A stretch of DNA of 59,833 nucleotides from an uncultured Prevotellaceae bacterium (GTDB lineage: Bacteria; Bacteroidota; Bacteroidia; Bacteroidales; Bacteroidaceae): positions 1 through 59,833 of the forward strand of contig OMXL01000034.1 of the NCBI GenBank assembly GCA_900314985.1, written 5' to 3'. A model generated the notes under the pieces. The model worked only from the letters and a program-made list of their open reading frames with translations. It did no database searches and had not been told where the DNA came from. Below, in pieces: positions 17,534 to 26,688 of the stretch (position 1 is its first letter; each line of letters begins with the position of its first letter). A program made the translations under genes and the position numbers.

Positions 17534-19384
17534 ATGAAGACAAAAAATATTATATTGTACTTGGTTGGTCTCCTCGTTTTCTGCTCTTGTCAGGATATGT
17601 TCGAGCCTGCTGACGAAAACAATCGACAGCTGGATGATTTGACTGAGGAGTCTAAATATGCTCATGGTCTGCTGATGTACGCTTACGACCGTCTTCCATA
17701 TCTGACGACTACGACAACCGACATTGCTACAGATGATGCTGTTAGCAACCAGACAAAGAATAATAACTATCTGGACATGGCAACAGGTACATGGGCTTCA
17801 GACAACGACCCCATGTCACAGTGGAACAACTGTAAAGATGGTATCCAGTATGTCAACCTGTTCCTCACTATCGTAAACCAGGTAAAGTGGGCTCCCAGTG
17901 CTGTTTCTAAGAACCAGATGTTCGTTGACCGTCTGACTGGTGAGGCTCATGCCCTCCGTGCCCTGTTCTATTACTATCTGTTGCAGGCTCATGGTGGTTA
18001 TGCAGACGATGGCGTACTCTATGGTGTGCCCTTGCTGACAACCCCTGAGGATGGTGCTTCTGACTTCAATCAGCCACGCGCTACCTTCGCTCAGTGCATC
18101 AAGCAGATTTTCGATGACTGCGATGTAGCCATCAAGCTGCTTCCTATGGAGTACAAGGAATACACCAATGCTAGTGATATCCCCGAGAAGTATCAGGAAT
18201 TGGGTGCTATCCTGGCTCACTATAATGCAGTGTTTGGCGTCAAGTCAAAGAACCTGATTAGTGCCAAGGTGGCTCAGGCCATTAAGGCACAGGCTGCCCT
18301 GCTTGCTGCAAGTCCTGCCTTCCGTGATCAAAGCGGTGTGACTTCTGCACAGGCTGCCACATACTGTGCAGAAGTGCTGGATGGTATCGGTGGCTTGGAT
18401 GGATTCGACATGACTGGTAACATCTGGTATAAGAATAAGACTGCTATCGAGGATAACGCAGATATTCCCGAGATTCTCTGGCGCGCAGACCGTACAAAGA
18501 ATGCTTCACAGGAGTTCGATAACTTCCCACCCATGTTGGATGGTAATGGTCGTGTGAACCCCTCGCAGAACTTGGTGGATGCTTTCCCCATGCGTAATGG
18601 TCTTCCTATCACTGCCGCTGGTTCAGGCTATAACGCCCAGGATCCTTATGCTGGTCGTGACCCACGTCTGGCACAGTATATCCTTTATAATGGTGTAAAC
18701 TTCAGATCAGTAACTGTTTGCTCGGGTACTTATCCTTATATTGTCACAAAAAGTAGTACGACATATGAGTATTATGATGATAATCTTAACCATGGTGCTG
18801 GATCAACTCGCACTGGTTATTATCTGCTGAAGTTGCTGCGTGATGATGTAAACCCATTGGCAAGTAGTAGAATAGAGCAAAATCATTATTATCCTCGTAT
18901 CCGTTATACGGAAATCTTCCTGGCTTATGCTGAAGCTGCTAACGATGCTTGGGGTCCCAAGAGCGATCCTCAGGGTATTGGTTACACTGCTTATGATGTG
19001 ATTAAGAAGATTCGTGAGCGTGCCGGACTCGGAACCAATTCTGTAGGTATGCCTCTCCCAGAGGGAGATGCCTATCTGGAAGATTGCGCAAACGATAAAG
19101 AGAAGATGACCAACCTGATTCGCAACGAGCGCCGTATTGAGCTCTGCTTTGAGAACAAGCGCTTCTGGGATATGCGTCGTTGGTTGTTGCCACTCAATGA
19201 GCCCGTTAATGGTATGCAGGTTGATTTGATAGACAAGACTAAGGATCCTACTGCTGACAACCTCAAATACACAGTTATTCATGTTGAGGATCGCGTGTTT
19301 GCACCTTACCAGTGCTATGGCCCTATTCCAAGAGGTGAAGTTCTGAAGTGGAGCGAACTCAAGCAGAACAAGGGCTGGCAATAA
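17534..19384 (+). CDS. SusD-like outer-membrane lipoprotein 2
   Basis: Partner of transporter 2, 616 residues, binding oligosaccharide at the cell surface. The lipoprotein signal LVGLLVFCSC places the lipidated Cys at 19, followed by QDMFEP. SusD-fold marks: GEAHALRALFYYYLLQAHGG, RIRYTEIFLAYAEAANDAWG and the RNERRIELCFENKRFWDMRRW signature. C-terminal WSELKQNKGWQ is typical of SusD ends. It is followed by a 51-bp gap with a heptamer array, then two more surface lipoproteins. Confident family call; glycan specificity is inferred from the operon. Confidence 0.95.
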   Translation: MKTKNIILYLVGLLVFCSCQDMFEPADENNRQLDDLTEESKYAHGLLMYAYDRLPYLTTTTTDIATDDAVSNQTKNNNYLDMATGTWASDNDPMSQWNNCKDGIQYVNLFLTIVNQVKWAPSAVSKNQMFVDRLTGEAHALRALFYYYLLQAHGGYADDGVLYGVPLLTTPEDGASDFNQPRATFAQCIKQIFDDCDVAIKLLPMEYKEYTNASDIPEKYQELGAILAHYNAVFGVKSKNLISAKVAQAIKAQAALLAASPAFRDQSGVTSAQAATYCAEVLDGIGGLDGFDMTGNIWYKNKTAIEDNADIPEILWRADRTKNASQEFDNFPPMLDGNGRVNPSQNLVDAFPMRNGLPITAAGSGYNAQDPYAGRDPRLAQYILYNGVNFRSVTVCSGTYPYIVTKSSTTYEYYDDNLNHGAGSTRTGYYLLKLLRDDVNPLASSRIEQNHYYPRIRYTEIFLAYAEAANDAWGPKSDPQGIGYTAYDVIKKIRERAGLGTNSVGMPLPEGDAYLEDCANDKEKMTNLIRNERRIELCFENKRFWDMRRWLLPLNEPVNGMQVDLIDKTKDPTADNLKYTVIHVEDRVFAPYQCYGPIPRGEVLKWSELKQNKGWQ

Positions 19385-19395
19385 GCGCTTTGCTA

Positions 19396-19423
19396 GTGAA
19401 AAGTGAATAGTGAAAAGTGAATA
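19396..19423. repeat. Heptamer tandem repeat, units GTGAAAA/GTGAATA (4 units)
   Basis: Alternating GTGAAAA, GTGAATA, GTGAAAA, GTGAATA between SusD 2 and the next lipoprotein gene. The same units recur at 42833, 47819 and 49370. Confidence 0.85.
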
Positions 19424-19435
19424 AATAATAATACA

Positions 19436-20629
19436 ATGATGAAACTGAAGAAATATATATACGGTGTAGCTCTGGGAGCTCTCTCTCTCACTTATGCTTC
19501 ATGCTATAATGCAGACAGAGAATTCCCAGACTATGAAGGAGGTACAACTGCCTACTTCGCCTATCAGTATCCTGTACGTACCCTTATCCTGGGTAATGAT
19601 ATCTATGACAACTCGTTGGACAACGCACACAAATGCCGCATCTGGGCTACTATGGGTGGTGCCTACGAAGGACGTGATGCTGTTGTTACTTTTGAGGTTG
19701 ACCCCTCTCTTTGTAACAACCTCTGGTTTGTGGATGAGGGTGGTAACCCTTCTTATGCGGTAACTCCATTACCAAGCAAGTACTATCAGTTGTTAGGAAA
19801 TACCATTCCTTACAATGGTGATGCTCGTGGTTATGTGGAAGTACAGTTTACTCCAGAATTCTTTGATGACCCCCATGCTATCGAAAACTATTATGTCATT
19901 CCTCTTCGTATGACTGGTGTTAACGGTATTGACCATATCCTGACGGGTACTCCACGTGAGGGTCTTAACCCTGCCCGACAGAATACGAGTGACTGGGAAG
20001 TGCTGGCCAAGGACTATGTGCTCTATTGTGTGAAGTACATGAACCCTTGGCAGGCTAACTATATCCGTCGTGGTGAGGATCTCGTCACTGAGAATGGTGT
20101 TACTACCAAGGTCGTGCGCAAGGACTTCTCACTGGTTAATACTGATGTGGATCGTTATACTATCAATTATGTCAATGCGAATGACGAGGTATGCAAGATC
20201 AACACCAAGAATATGACTCAGGCCATCTTCCCTGTTGCTATCAAACGTGCCAGTGGTGCTTCTATCTCTTGTAATCTCATCCTGACCTTCAATGGTAACA
20301 CATGTACCATCTCTACCGACGATGCTGATGTTGTTACTACAGGTTCTGGTGAGTTCATTGCCAAGGGTACTGAGCGCTCTGAATACAGAGAGTATCAGTG
20401 GGGTAGTAACAATGGAGACCCTGTTCAGCGTGACATCCTCCGTCTGGCATACAATGTAACCTTTAAGAAAGGTAAGGTGATTGGAACCGATGATAAAGGA
20501 AACGATATCCTCCTTGAGAATGACATTGATGTGACAACTGGCGATACCTTGGTTGTTCGCGACCGTGAGTCAAACAAGAGAGTTTGGTTCACTCCTAAGT
20601 ATGATGAGAGTTTCGTTCCTGGTAATTAA
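19436..20629 (+). CDS. Surface lipoprotein, DUF1735/DUF5627-like, SusE-position
   Basis: A 397-residue lipoprotein; lipobox TYASC, Cys 23 (Cys 22 if the second ATG at 19439 is used). The N-terminal part (AYFAYQYPVRTLILGND to NYYVIPLRMTG) looks like the DUF1735-type Ig-like domain common in SusE/F-position proteins. The C-terminal half with WEVLAKDYVLYCVKYMNPWQANYIRRG and repeated short strands is like DUF5627. It should sit on the cell surface and help bind xylan; no catalytic motif is visible. It is the fifth gene of the operon, 18 bp before a degenerate GH10 lipoprotein. Domain labels are from recognition, not a search. Confidence 0.75.
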   Translation: MMKLKKYIYGVALGALSLTYASCYNADREFPDYEGGTTAYFAYQYPVRTLILGNDIYDNSLDNAHKCRIWATMGGAYEGRDAVVTFEVDPSLCNNLWFVDEGGNPSYAVTPLPSKYYQLLGNTIPYNGDARGYVEVQFTPEFFDDPHAIENYYVIPLRMTGVNGIDHILTGTPREGLNPARQNTSDWEVLAKDYVLYCVKYMNPWQANYIRRGEDLVTENGVTTKVVRKDFSLVNTDVDRYTINYVNANDEVCKINTKNMTQAIFPVAIKRASGASISCNLILTFNGNTCTISTDDADVVTTGSGEFIAKGTERSEYREYQWGSNNGDPVQRDILRLAYNVTFKKGKVIGTDDKGNDILLENDIDVTTGDTLVVRDRESNKRVWFTPKYDESFVPGN

Positions 20630-20647
20630 TAATAGGAGACAAAGAAT

Positions 20648-22324
20648 ATGAAAAAGATTATAAATGGACTATTAGCTGTTAGCAGTTTGATGTTGGCATT
20701 TTCATGTGCTGACTATAACGAGACCTACGATTTCACAGCTGATGCTGATCCTGCATACAATATCCCCTATGCTGATTTGAACCCTGTCAAGTCATACATC
20801 AACAGAGACAAGTATCCCAACATGTCTCTCGGTGCTACGCTGAAGGTGGCTGACTTCAATAAGCAGGAGCTGGCACATGCCGCTGCTATCACTAACTTTA
20901 ACAATGTCTCTTTTGGCTCAACCTTGATGTCTGGCGCTATCATTAGCGAAAGGGGTATCATGAACTTCCTGTCAATGATGGAGCTTCTGAACCACATGCA
21001 AGAAATCAATGGTGAGGTGTATGGCAGTCCGATTGTTGCCAATGCCGATCAGGCCGATGGATGGCTGAAGTATCTGACTTCTCCTATTGAGATTCAGGTA
21101 GACCCCGTTCATGACATGACGGTGGACTATACGACCATGGATGCATGGACAGGTACGTCAAAGAAGGGTACGCCTTCTATCGTGAAGAATTTCGACGAGA
21201 ATGGTAATGCCCTGAAGATTCCAACAAAGTCTAAGGTATATATTGCTGAAGGCTTTGACCTTGATCCGCTGGGTACTTATACCATCACATTCTTGGCCCA
21301 GGTGACGAAGGATCAAACGGTTAGCTTTACCTTCTGTGATAGCTTGATTAATACCGGAAGAGATAATAAGGGTGACCTGATTGCTAAGAAGTTTGAAATT
21401 AAAGAAGGTGGTTGGAAGAGAATCAGAATTGAGGATCTGAAACCAGCAGAAGGAGCTACATATGGTTATATGATGATGGAAGGTAACTTGAACTCTGTTG
21501 TCTATCTCCAGAGTGTTGAGGTTGACCACGCTCCCGATAACCATCGTCCTCAGACTGAACAGGAGAAGAACGACACCATCCGTTATGCCCTCAATACCTG
21601 GTGCGATGGTCTGATGAAGTACAATGAGGGTCGTATCAAGTCATTCGACCTCATCGATAAGGCCATTGATAACAAGACCTTGGATGGTACTGACGTTTAT
21701 GACCTGAAGCATGCTGGTAAAGATGAAATCTTCTGGCAGGACATTCTGGGTAGCGAGAACTATGCACCAGAGGTGTCAAAGATTGCTCAGGAAGCTTTCG
21801 TTAAGTATGGTGGTAACGCTGATGAGTTGAAGTTCTTTATCAGTGAGTCTGGTCTTGACGAGCCCAAGAAGATGAATAGTCTCAAGTACTGGTTGAACAT
21901 TTGGGAACAGAAAGGTGCTAAGATTGATGGTATCAATGCCGAACTGAGTCTGACCTTCAGCGAGGATGCTGCCGTACAGAAAGCTAATAAGGAGAAGTTT
22001 GTTGCCCTCCTCAAGAGTCTTAAGGAAACTGGCAAGATGATTCGTCTGTCGAACTTCGATATTAAGTATCAGAACGCAGACGGTGCTCCTGTGACAGCAA
22101 CAGCTATCACTGCTGAACAGCGTCAGTTGCTGGCAAACTACAATGCTGAACTCCTTAAGGAATATATGAATACGATTCCTAATGAGAAGCAGGCTGGTAT
22201 CTGTAAGAGCAATATGGTAGACTCTAACGATCCTGTAGGTCTGTGGACTACCAACAGCAAGAAAGACTGGGTACGCACAGCAACCTATAAGGCCTTCTGT
22301 GATGTGCTAAGTGGCAAAGAATGA
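20648..22324 (+). CDS. Surface lipoprotein with a GH10 xylanase fold that has lost its catalytic acids
   Basis: 558 residues, lipobox AFSC (Cys 20). The chain tracks GH10 xylanases: MSGAIISERGIMNF (usual ENxMK region), YGSPIVANADQADGW (usual RGHTLVWHSQ-P-W), LKFFISESGLDEPKK, KGAKIDGINAE (usual GxPIDGIGxQ). At the acid/base site FDLIDKAI (333-340) replaces WDVVNEAI, putting Lys 338 where Glu belongs. At the nucleophile site SNFDI (468-472) replaces TELDI, with Asn 469 for Glu. About residues 150-295 form an inserted sandwich-like module, as CBM4-type inserts do in GH10 enzymes of this phylum. The likely role is a xylan-binding surface protein, not an enzyme. Compare the intact sites in the GH10-CE1 gene at 43462. 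The alignment was made by eye. Confidence 0.75.
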   Translation: MKKIINGLLAVSSLMLAFSCADYNETYDFTADADPAYNIPYADLNPVKSYINRDKYPNMSLGATLKVADFNKQELAHAAAITNFNNVSFGSTLMSGAIISERGIMNFLSMMELLNHMQEINGEVYGSPIVANADQADGWLKYLTSPIEIQVDPVHDMTVDYTTMDAWTGTSKKGTPSIVKNFDENGNALKIPTKSKVYIAEGFDLDPLGTYTITFLAQVTKDQTVSFTFCDSLINTGRDNKGDLIAKKFEIKEGGWKRIRIEDLKPAEGATYGYMMMEGNLNSVVYLQSVEVDHAPDNHRPQTEQEKNDTIRYALNTWCDGLMKYNEGRIKSFDLIDKAIDNKTLDGTDVYDLKHAGKDEIFWQDILGSENYAPEVSKIAQEAFVKYGGNADELKFFISESGLDEPKKMNSLKYWLNIWEQKGAKIDGINAELSLTFSEDAAVQKANKEKFVALLKSLKETGKMIRLSNFDIKYQNADGAPVTATAITAEQRQLLANYNAELLKEYMNTIPNEKQAGICKSNMVDSNDPVGLWTTNSKKDWVRTATYKAFCDVLSGKE

Positions 22325-22335
22325 ACTAACTGACT

Positions 22336-22390
22336 GATAGCTGCCAGTGAACAAAAGGAAACTGCTGTTTTCCTGGCGGCTATCTTTCAA
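22336..22390 (+). terminator. Hairpin terminator or attenuator after the lipoprotein genes
   Basis: GATAGCTGCCAG (22336-22347) pairs with CTGGCGGCTATC (22373-22384), with an inner GGAAAC/GTTTTCC stem, followed by TTTCAAAAAC. No -7 box was found in the AT-rich 80 bp before the next gene, so that gene may depend on read-through. Confidence 0.65.
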
Positions 22391-22469
22391 AAACCTCTAA
22401 ATAACATAGTTTTAACTTTTTTATTTATTAATCTAACTCATTTTATTATTAATCTAAATTATTTCTATT

Positions 22470-24710
22470 ATGAAGAAATTATTTACACTTGTTGCTCTCT
22501 TGGCAATGTTCTTGGGAGCTAACGCTGCAGAGTGGAAAGAGGTCTATAAAATAGACTATTCCACTTCCAACAATTTCCCATTCTACGTGATGGGTTACGT
22601 ACCTGAGTGGGTCAATGGTGTAATGACTGACTACGGTGCAGACTTCAGGTATGCAACACAGGAAACTCTTGATACCAAGGAGGTAAAAGATGGTGGATGG
22701 GCAGATGGAGAGTCTTCTGTTGGTACTGTTATGGCCGGAACTACAGAGTATCAGAAGGTAACAGGTGCAGGCCCATATTGGCACCAGTATTTCATTGCTG
22801 ACGGTATCAACACTGGTGATATGGCCGATGTTTACACCGTTAAGGCTCTGGTTAAGGCTTCTGAAGCTGTTACAATCAACGTCAACATGGGTTGGGGTTG
22901 GGGTGAAGGACAGCAGGCTTCTGCTTCTGTAGCCATTCCCGCAAGTGATGATTTTGTTGAGGTAGAGTGGGAGTACAGCGGTATCGCTGGTGCTTCTTGT
23001 AACCTCGTTGCTCAGCCTGGTACTGCAACTGCAACCATTGAGTGGAAGTCACTCGTTGTAGGTTTCATGCAGAAAGAGGTTCGTCCTACTGTATGGCAGG
23101 AGTGGCTCACCAGCGACGGTAAGCCCGTTGTAGTTGAGAGCACACCAGAAGCAATTCCTACCTATATGGGTAATGCTGAGACTCCTTGGGCTGATGCTAC
23201 CGTTAAGTTCAACGATCAGGAAAAGAACTACTTGATCTGCGCATGGTCAAAGGAGAAGGGTCACAACATGAATGAGGAGGATGGTTGGGATCCATTCCCC
23301 GCAACAATCGTTGCAGATCCTGACGATCCCAATAACCACGTATTCCTTGTAGATGGTCAGCCCGCTACTACTGAGGGTGATCCTTCTGCATGGGACAACC
23401 AGTTCTGGATTCAGTCTCCTAAGGCTTGGAAGTCTGGCGAACAGCTGAAGATTCACTTCCGCTATAAGAGTAATTATCCTGGCGACGTTAAAACAAACAC
23501 TCAGATTCACAAACAGAATCCTTCTGACTATCTGATTTGGCACGCTATTGGTGATATTACCTTCACCAACGAGTGGAAGGAATTCGATGGCACTATGACC
23601 ATCGCTGACGATATGGCTACTGGTTGGTCTATCGCTTTCAACCTGAATCCTGACATAAAGGATGCTGTTAAGTTCTACTTCGACGATCTCTCTTGGCAGA
23701 GCATGGTATTGGAAGAGGGTTACTTCGTAGCTGGTATTAACTCTGTTGCTGGTGGTTCTTATGAATTCGATTCTGCTACCAAGTTCGAGTATGACGATCA
23801 GGAAGAAGTCTATATTGCTACTATTGGTGCAAAGAACGCTTATGTTGATCAGATTATGATTTCTACCGTTAGCGGTAATGATGCTGCCTTCAAGGGTGCT
23901 ACTCTGAAACCTAATCATGCTATCACAAACGATCCTGATGACTGGAATGACTACACTGCTGTTTCTAACACTAAGTTGTCTCTCCCAGGTCTTGGCATTT
24001 GGAAGATTCGTCTTGACGAAGCGTACGATGCTATGTCATTCGAGATGCTCGAGGGTGAGATCGTTGAGCTGAAGGACGTTGTTACCAACAGCGAAGAGAT
24101 TACTGTAAATGCTTTGGAGCGTGAGTACACTGAAGCTGAAGCTGAGGCTGCTGGCATTGATAAGCCAGAGACTCCTGGTCAGGCTTGGGACAACCAGTTC
24201 TGGATTATTGCCAACCGCGAAATTGAGGCTGGTGAGGAAACTGTAATTTCATTCAGATATAAGGCTACTAAGGAGGCTAAGACTTCTACACAGTGTCATG
24301 CTGCTCCTGGCGGTTATATCCACTGGGCTGCTATCGGTGATGTTAACTTCACAACTGATTGGCAGACCTTCGAGGCTGCATTCACTGTTCCTGCTGAGTG
24401 CGCTGGTAAGGGCTTCAAGTCTATCGCCTTCAACCTGGCTGAAATCAAGGACGCTAACGACTATACCTTCACTGATTTGCAGTGGTATCTGAAGAGCGAC
24501 GAGGCTGGTAAGACTCGTGAGAACCTGATCAACGCTACTGGTCAGCAGAACTTCGCTTGGAAGGTTGTTGGTGGTGAGATTATCACTGGCATCAAGGAAG
24601 TTGCTGCTAAGAAGAATGTTTCTACCGCTACTTATAACCTCGCTGGTCAGCGCGTATCTGACAGCTTCAAGGGTATCGTTATTAAGGACGGTAAGAAGTT
24701 TGTGAAATAA
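22470..24710 (+). CDS. Secreted protein with paired carbohydrate-binding-like modules and sorting tail
   Basis: 746 residues, no recognised catalytic domain. Signal peptide MKKLFTLVALLAMFLGANA. Two similar beta-sandwich-like repeats each begin AWDNQFWI (about 307-410 and 571-673) and share sxTQ-H, IxW-AIGDxxFTxxW and xFDDLxW-type ends. An N-terminal segment (about 20-200) and a middle segment (about 415-540) look like further all-beta modules. The tail (YNLAGQRVSDSFKGIVIKDG, then KKFVK) is the Prevotella-type C-terminal sorting signal, implying export to the surface by the type IX system. It is the last gene of the uptake operon, behind a possible attenuator. A xylan-binding or scaffold role is inferred; families were not confirmed by search. 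Confidence 0.7.
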   Translation: MKKLFTLVALLAMFLGANAAEWKEVYKIDYSTSNNFPFYVMGYVPEWVNGVMTDYGADFRYATQETLDTKEVKDGGWADGESSVGTVMAGTTEYQKVTGAGPYWHQYFIADGINTGDMADVYTVKALVKASEAVTINVNMGWGWGEGQQASASVAIPASDDFVEVEWEYSGIAGASCNLVAQPGTATATIEWKSLVVGFMQKEVRPTVWQEWLTSDGKPVVVESTPEAIPTYMGNAETPWADATVKFNDQEKNYLICAWSKEKGHNMNEEDGWDPFPATIVADPDDPNNHVFLVDGQPATTEGDPSAWDNQFWIQSPKAWKSGEQLKIHFRYKSNYPGDVKTNTQIHKQNPSDYLIWHAIGDITFTNEWKEFDGTMTIADDMATGWSIAFNLNPDIKDAVKFYFDDLSWQSMVLEEGYFVAGINSVAGGSYEFDSATKFEYDDQEEVYIATIGAKNAYVDQIMISTVSGNDAAFKGATLKPNHAITNDPDDWNDYTAVSNTKLSLPGLGIWKIRLDEAYDAMSFEMLEGEIVELKDVVTNSEEITVNALEREYTEAEAEAAGIDKPETPGQAWDNQFWIIANREIEAGEETVISFRYKATKEAKTSTQCHAAPGGYIHWAAIGDVNFTTDWQTFEAAFTVPAECAGKGFKSIAFNLAEIKDANDYTFTDLQWYLKSDEAGKTRENLINATGQQNFAWKVVGGEIITGIKEVAAKKNVSTATYNLAGQRVSDSFKGIVIKDGKKFVK

Positions 24711-24718
24711 GCGAGAGA

Positions 24719-24777
24719 AGTGAGAGCTTGCTCACACTTCCGAGCGTGAACAAACTCGAGCTTTAGCTCAAGTTTGT
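24719..24777 (+). other. Two hairpins after the uptake operon
   Basis: GTGAGAGC/GCTCAC at 24719-24735 and a strong ACAAACTCGAGC/GCTCAAGTTTGT stem at about 24750-24777. They precede the main terminator and may protect the mRNA 3' end. Confidence 0.5.
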
Positions 24778-24814
24778 GAAGTAATCAATCTGATTATTTA
24801 TCACTTATAATAAT

Positions 24815-24850
24815 TTCCCCTGCAGCTTTTGCTGCGGGGGATTTTTATTT
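24815..24850 (+). terminator. Terminator of the uptake operon
   Basis: CCCCTGCAGC, TTTT, GCTGCGGGGG stem-loop followed by ATTTTTATTT. Confidence 0.85.
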
Positions 24851-25694
24851 CTCGCCGAAGCCAATTGTTTTCTCTCGCAGGAACTAATTGTTTATCTCTC
24901 GCAGATTCCGCTGATCTCGCAGATTTATTATACCAAGCAGAAAATGTAAGTAATGAGAAGATCTGCGTAATCTGTGCAATCTGCGAGAAAATAATATCTC
25001 TGCGTGCATTTACTGTCTCTCGCAGGAAGCCTTTTTTATCTCTCGCAGATGGCGCAGATCTCGCAGATTTATATGATAGGCATATGGTTCGCAAAGAAAA
25101 GATCTGCGTCATCTGCGGCATCTGCGAGAACACAATATCTTCGCGAGCATTTACTGTCTTTCGCAGGAAGCCTTTTTTATCTCTCGCAGATGGCGCTGAT
25201 CTCGCAGATTATTATAGCTAGCGGAGAGGGTTCGCAAAGAAAAGATATGCGCCATCTGTGCTGTCTGCGAGACAATAATATCTCTGCGTGCAATACTATC
25301 TCTCGCAGATGGCGCTGATCTCGCAGATTATTATAGCTAGCGGAGAAGGTTCGCAAAGAAAAGATCTGCGTCATCTGCGCTATCTGCGAGCCTCACATAT
25401 CTCCGTGTGTATTATTAATCTCTCGCAGATTCCGCTGATCTCGCAGATTATTATAGCTAGCGGAGAAGGTTCGCAAAGAAAAGATCTGCGCCATCTGTGC
25501 TGTCTGCGAGAAAACATTATCTCCGCAAACATTAACTATCTCTCGCAGATTTCGCAAATTTCGCAGATTTATTTCCGAAGCAGGAAGGGTATGTAAAGTA
25601 AAGATCTGCGTCATCTGCGCTATCTGCGAGCTACACATATTTCCGCGTGTATTAACTATCTCTCGCAGATCTCACAGATTTCGCAGATTGTGTG
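24849..25694. repeat. Palindromic ~120-bp repeat array, left block
   Basis: Six to seven units begin TCTCGCAGAT at 24897, 25041, 25182, 25301, 25421, 25541 and 25661 (spacings 144, 141, 119, 120, 120, 120). Each full unit has a left arm of three 9-bp boxes (TCGCAGATT-like), a ~35-bp loop, and a right arm of three ATCTGCGnn boxes that is its reverse complement, so it would fold into a ~27-bp stem. Units are joined by ~30-bp linkers ending TAACTATC or similar. The first two units carry an extra CGCAGGAAGCCTTTTTTATC linker segment. Loop type here is mostly AGCTAGCGGAGAAGGTTCGC; the last full unit (25541) has the right-block loop. Confidence 0.9.
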
Positions 25695-25738
25695 AACAAA
25701 AACAACGTGATATACTTGGAGAAATCAAAGAAATAATA

Positions 25739-25747
25739 TAACTTTGC
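25739..25747 (+). promoter_or_regulatory. Bacteroidetes -7 box for the GxxExxY gene
   Basis: TAACTTTGC, 16 bp before the ATG at 25763, so the leader is very short. It lies in 70 bp of unique sequence between the repeat array and the gene. Confidence 0.65.
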
Positions 25748-25762
25748 ATAAAATTAATCACA

Positions 25763-26146
25763 ATGAAGATGACAGAAAATCAGATAAGCTACCAAATACG
25801 TGGCGCTATATTTGACGTATACAATGAATTGGGACCAGGATTGCTGGAATCGGTATATGAAGAAGCAATGGTCTTTGAATTAAATAAACGTGGTTTGTCT
25901 ATCCAAAGACAACTTGAAGTTCCAATCCTTTATAAAGGAGAAAGGCTGTCAACAGACCTTAGGCTTGACTTGTTGGTAGAAGATGCTGTCATAGTAGAAC
26001 TAAAGTCTGTGTCAGAACTTCAGGATGTTCATTATAAGCAACTGTTGACATACTTAAAGCTCACGAAGAAGAAGCTTGGGATACTAGTGAACTTCAATAC
26101 AGATGATATTCAATATGATATTAAGAGGGTAGCGAATGGCATATAG
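25763..26146 (+). CDS. GxxExxY protein, PD-(D/E)XK nuclease-like
   Basis: 127 residues. It carries the family signature GLLESVY (residues 26-32) and a PD-(D/E)XK-type core: Asp 69 in LRLDLLVED, then ELK at 79-81 in VIVELKSV, and Gln/Tyr in HYKQLLTYLKL. It has no signal peptide and should be cytoplasmic. The family is widespread in Bacteroidetes, often in several copies, and its function is not established; the fold suggests DNA cleavage or binding. The gene sits inside a palindromic repeat array whose blocks end 68 bp before the ATG and resume a few bases after the stop. An ATG two codons in (25769) is an alternative start. Family call is firm; nuclease activity is inference. Confidence 0.9.
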   Translation: MKMTENQISYQIRGAIFDVYNELGPGLLESVYEEAMVFELNKRGLSIQRQLEVPILYKGERLSTDLRLDLLVEDAVIVELKSVSELQDVHYKQLLTYLKLTKKKLGILVNFNTDDIQYDIKRVANGI

Positions 26147-26150
26147 CCTA

Positions 26151-26688
26151 TTTCTCGCAGAAGCCTTGTTTCATATCTCTCGTCATACTGTATTGTCTCT
26201 CGCAGATTTCGCAAATTTCGCAGAAAATTGTTTGAGAAGGGAATGTACGAAGTGTAAAGATCTGCGTCATCTGCGCTATCTGCGAGCTACACATATTTCC
26301 GCGTGTATTAACTATCTCTCGCAGATTTCGCAAATTTCGCAGATTTATTTCCGAAGCAGGAAGGGTATGTAAAGTAAAGATCTGCGGTATCTGTGGCATC
26401 TGCGAGCCACACATATTTCCGCGTGTATTAACTATCTCTCGCAGATTTCGCAAATTTCGCAGATTTATTTCCGAAGCAAGAAGGGTATGTAAAGTATATC
26501 TGCGCTATCTGCGAGCCACACATATTTCCGCGTGTATTAACTATCTCTCGCAGATTTCGCAAATTTCGCAGATTTATTTCCGAAGCAAGAAGGGTATGTA
26601 AAGTATTCGCAGATTTCGCAGATTTATTTCCGAAGCAGGAAGGGTATGTAAAGTAAAGATCTGCGTCATCTGCGCTATCTGCGAGAAA
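26151..26688. repeat. Palindromic ~120-bp repeat array, right block
   Basis: Units begin TCTCGCAGAT at 26198, 26317, 26437 and 26546 (spacings 119, 120, 109), then a truncated repeat from about 26607. The same arms and orientation as the left block, but the loop is ATTTCCGAAGCAGGAAGGGT throughout and the linker is CACATATTTCCGCGTGTATT. The 109-bp unit has lost one right-arm box, and the last junction has lost the right arm and linker entirely. Confidence 0.9.

Noticed and set aside
24829-26453. Open frames of about 65-130 codons through the palindromic repeats on both strands
   Set aside because: The 9-bp internal and 120-bp unit periods are multiples of three, so frames stay open by arithmetic. 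The peptides are repetitive (ICVICGICE-like, SQISQIYF-like) and no promoter precedes them.
24897-26688. CRISPR array
   Set aside because: Repeats are ~90-bp palindromes with near-identical linkers, not 25-40-bp repeats with unique spacers, and no cas genes are near.
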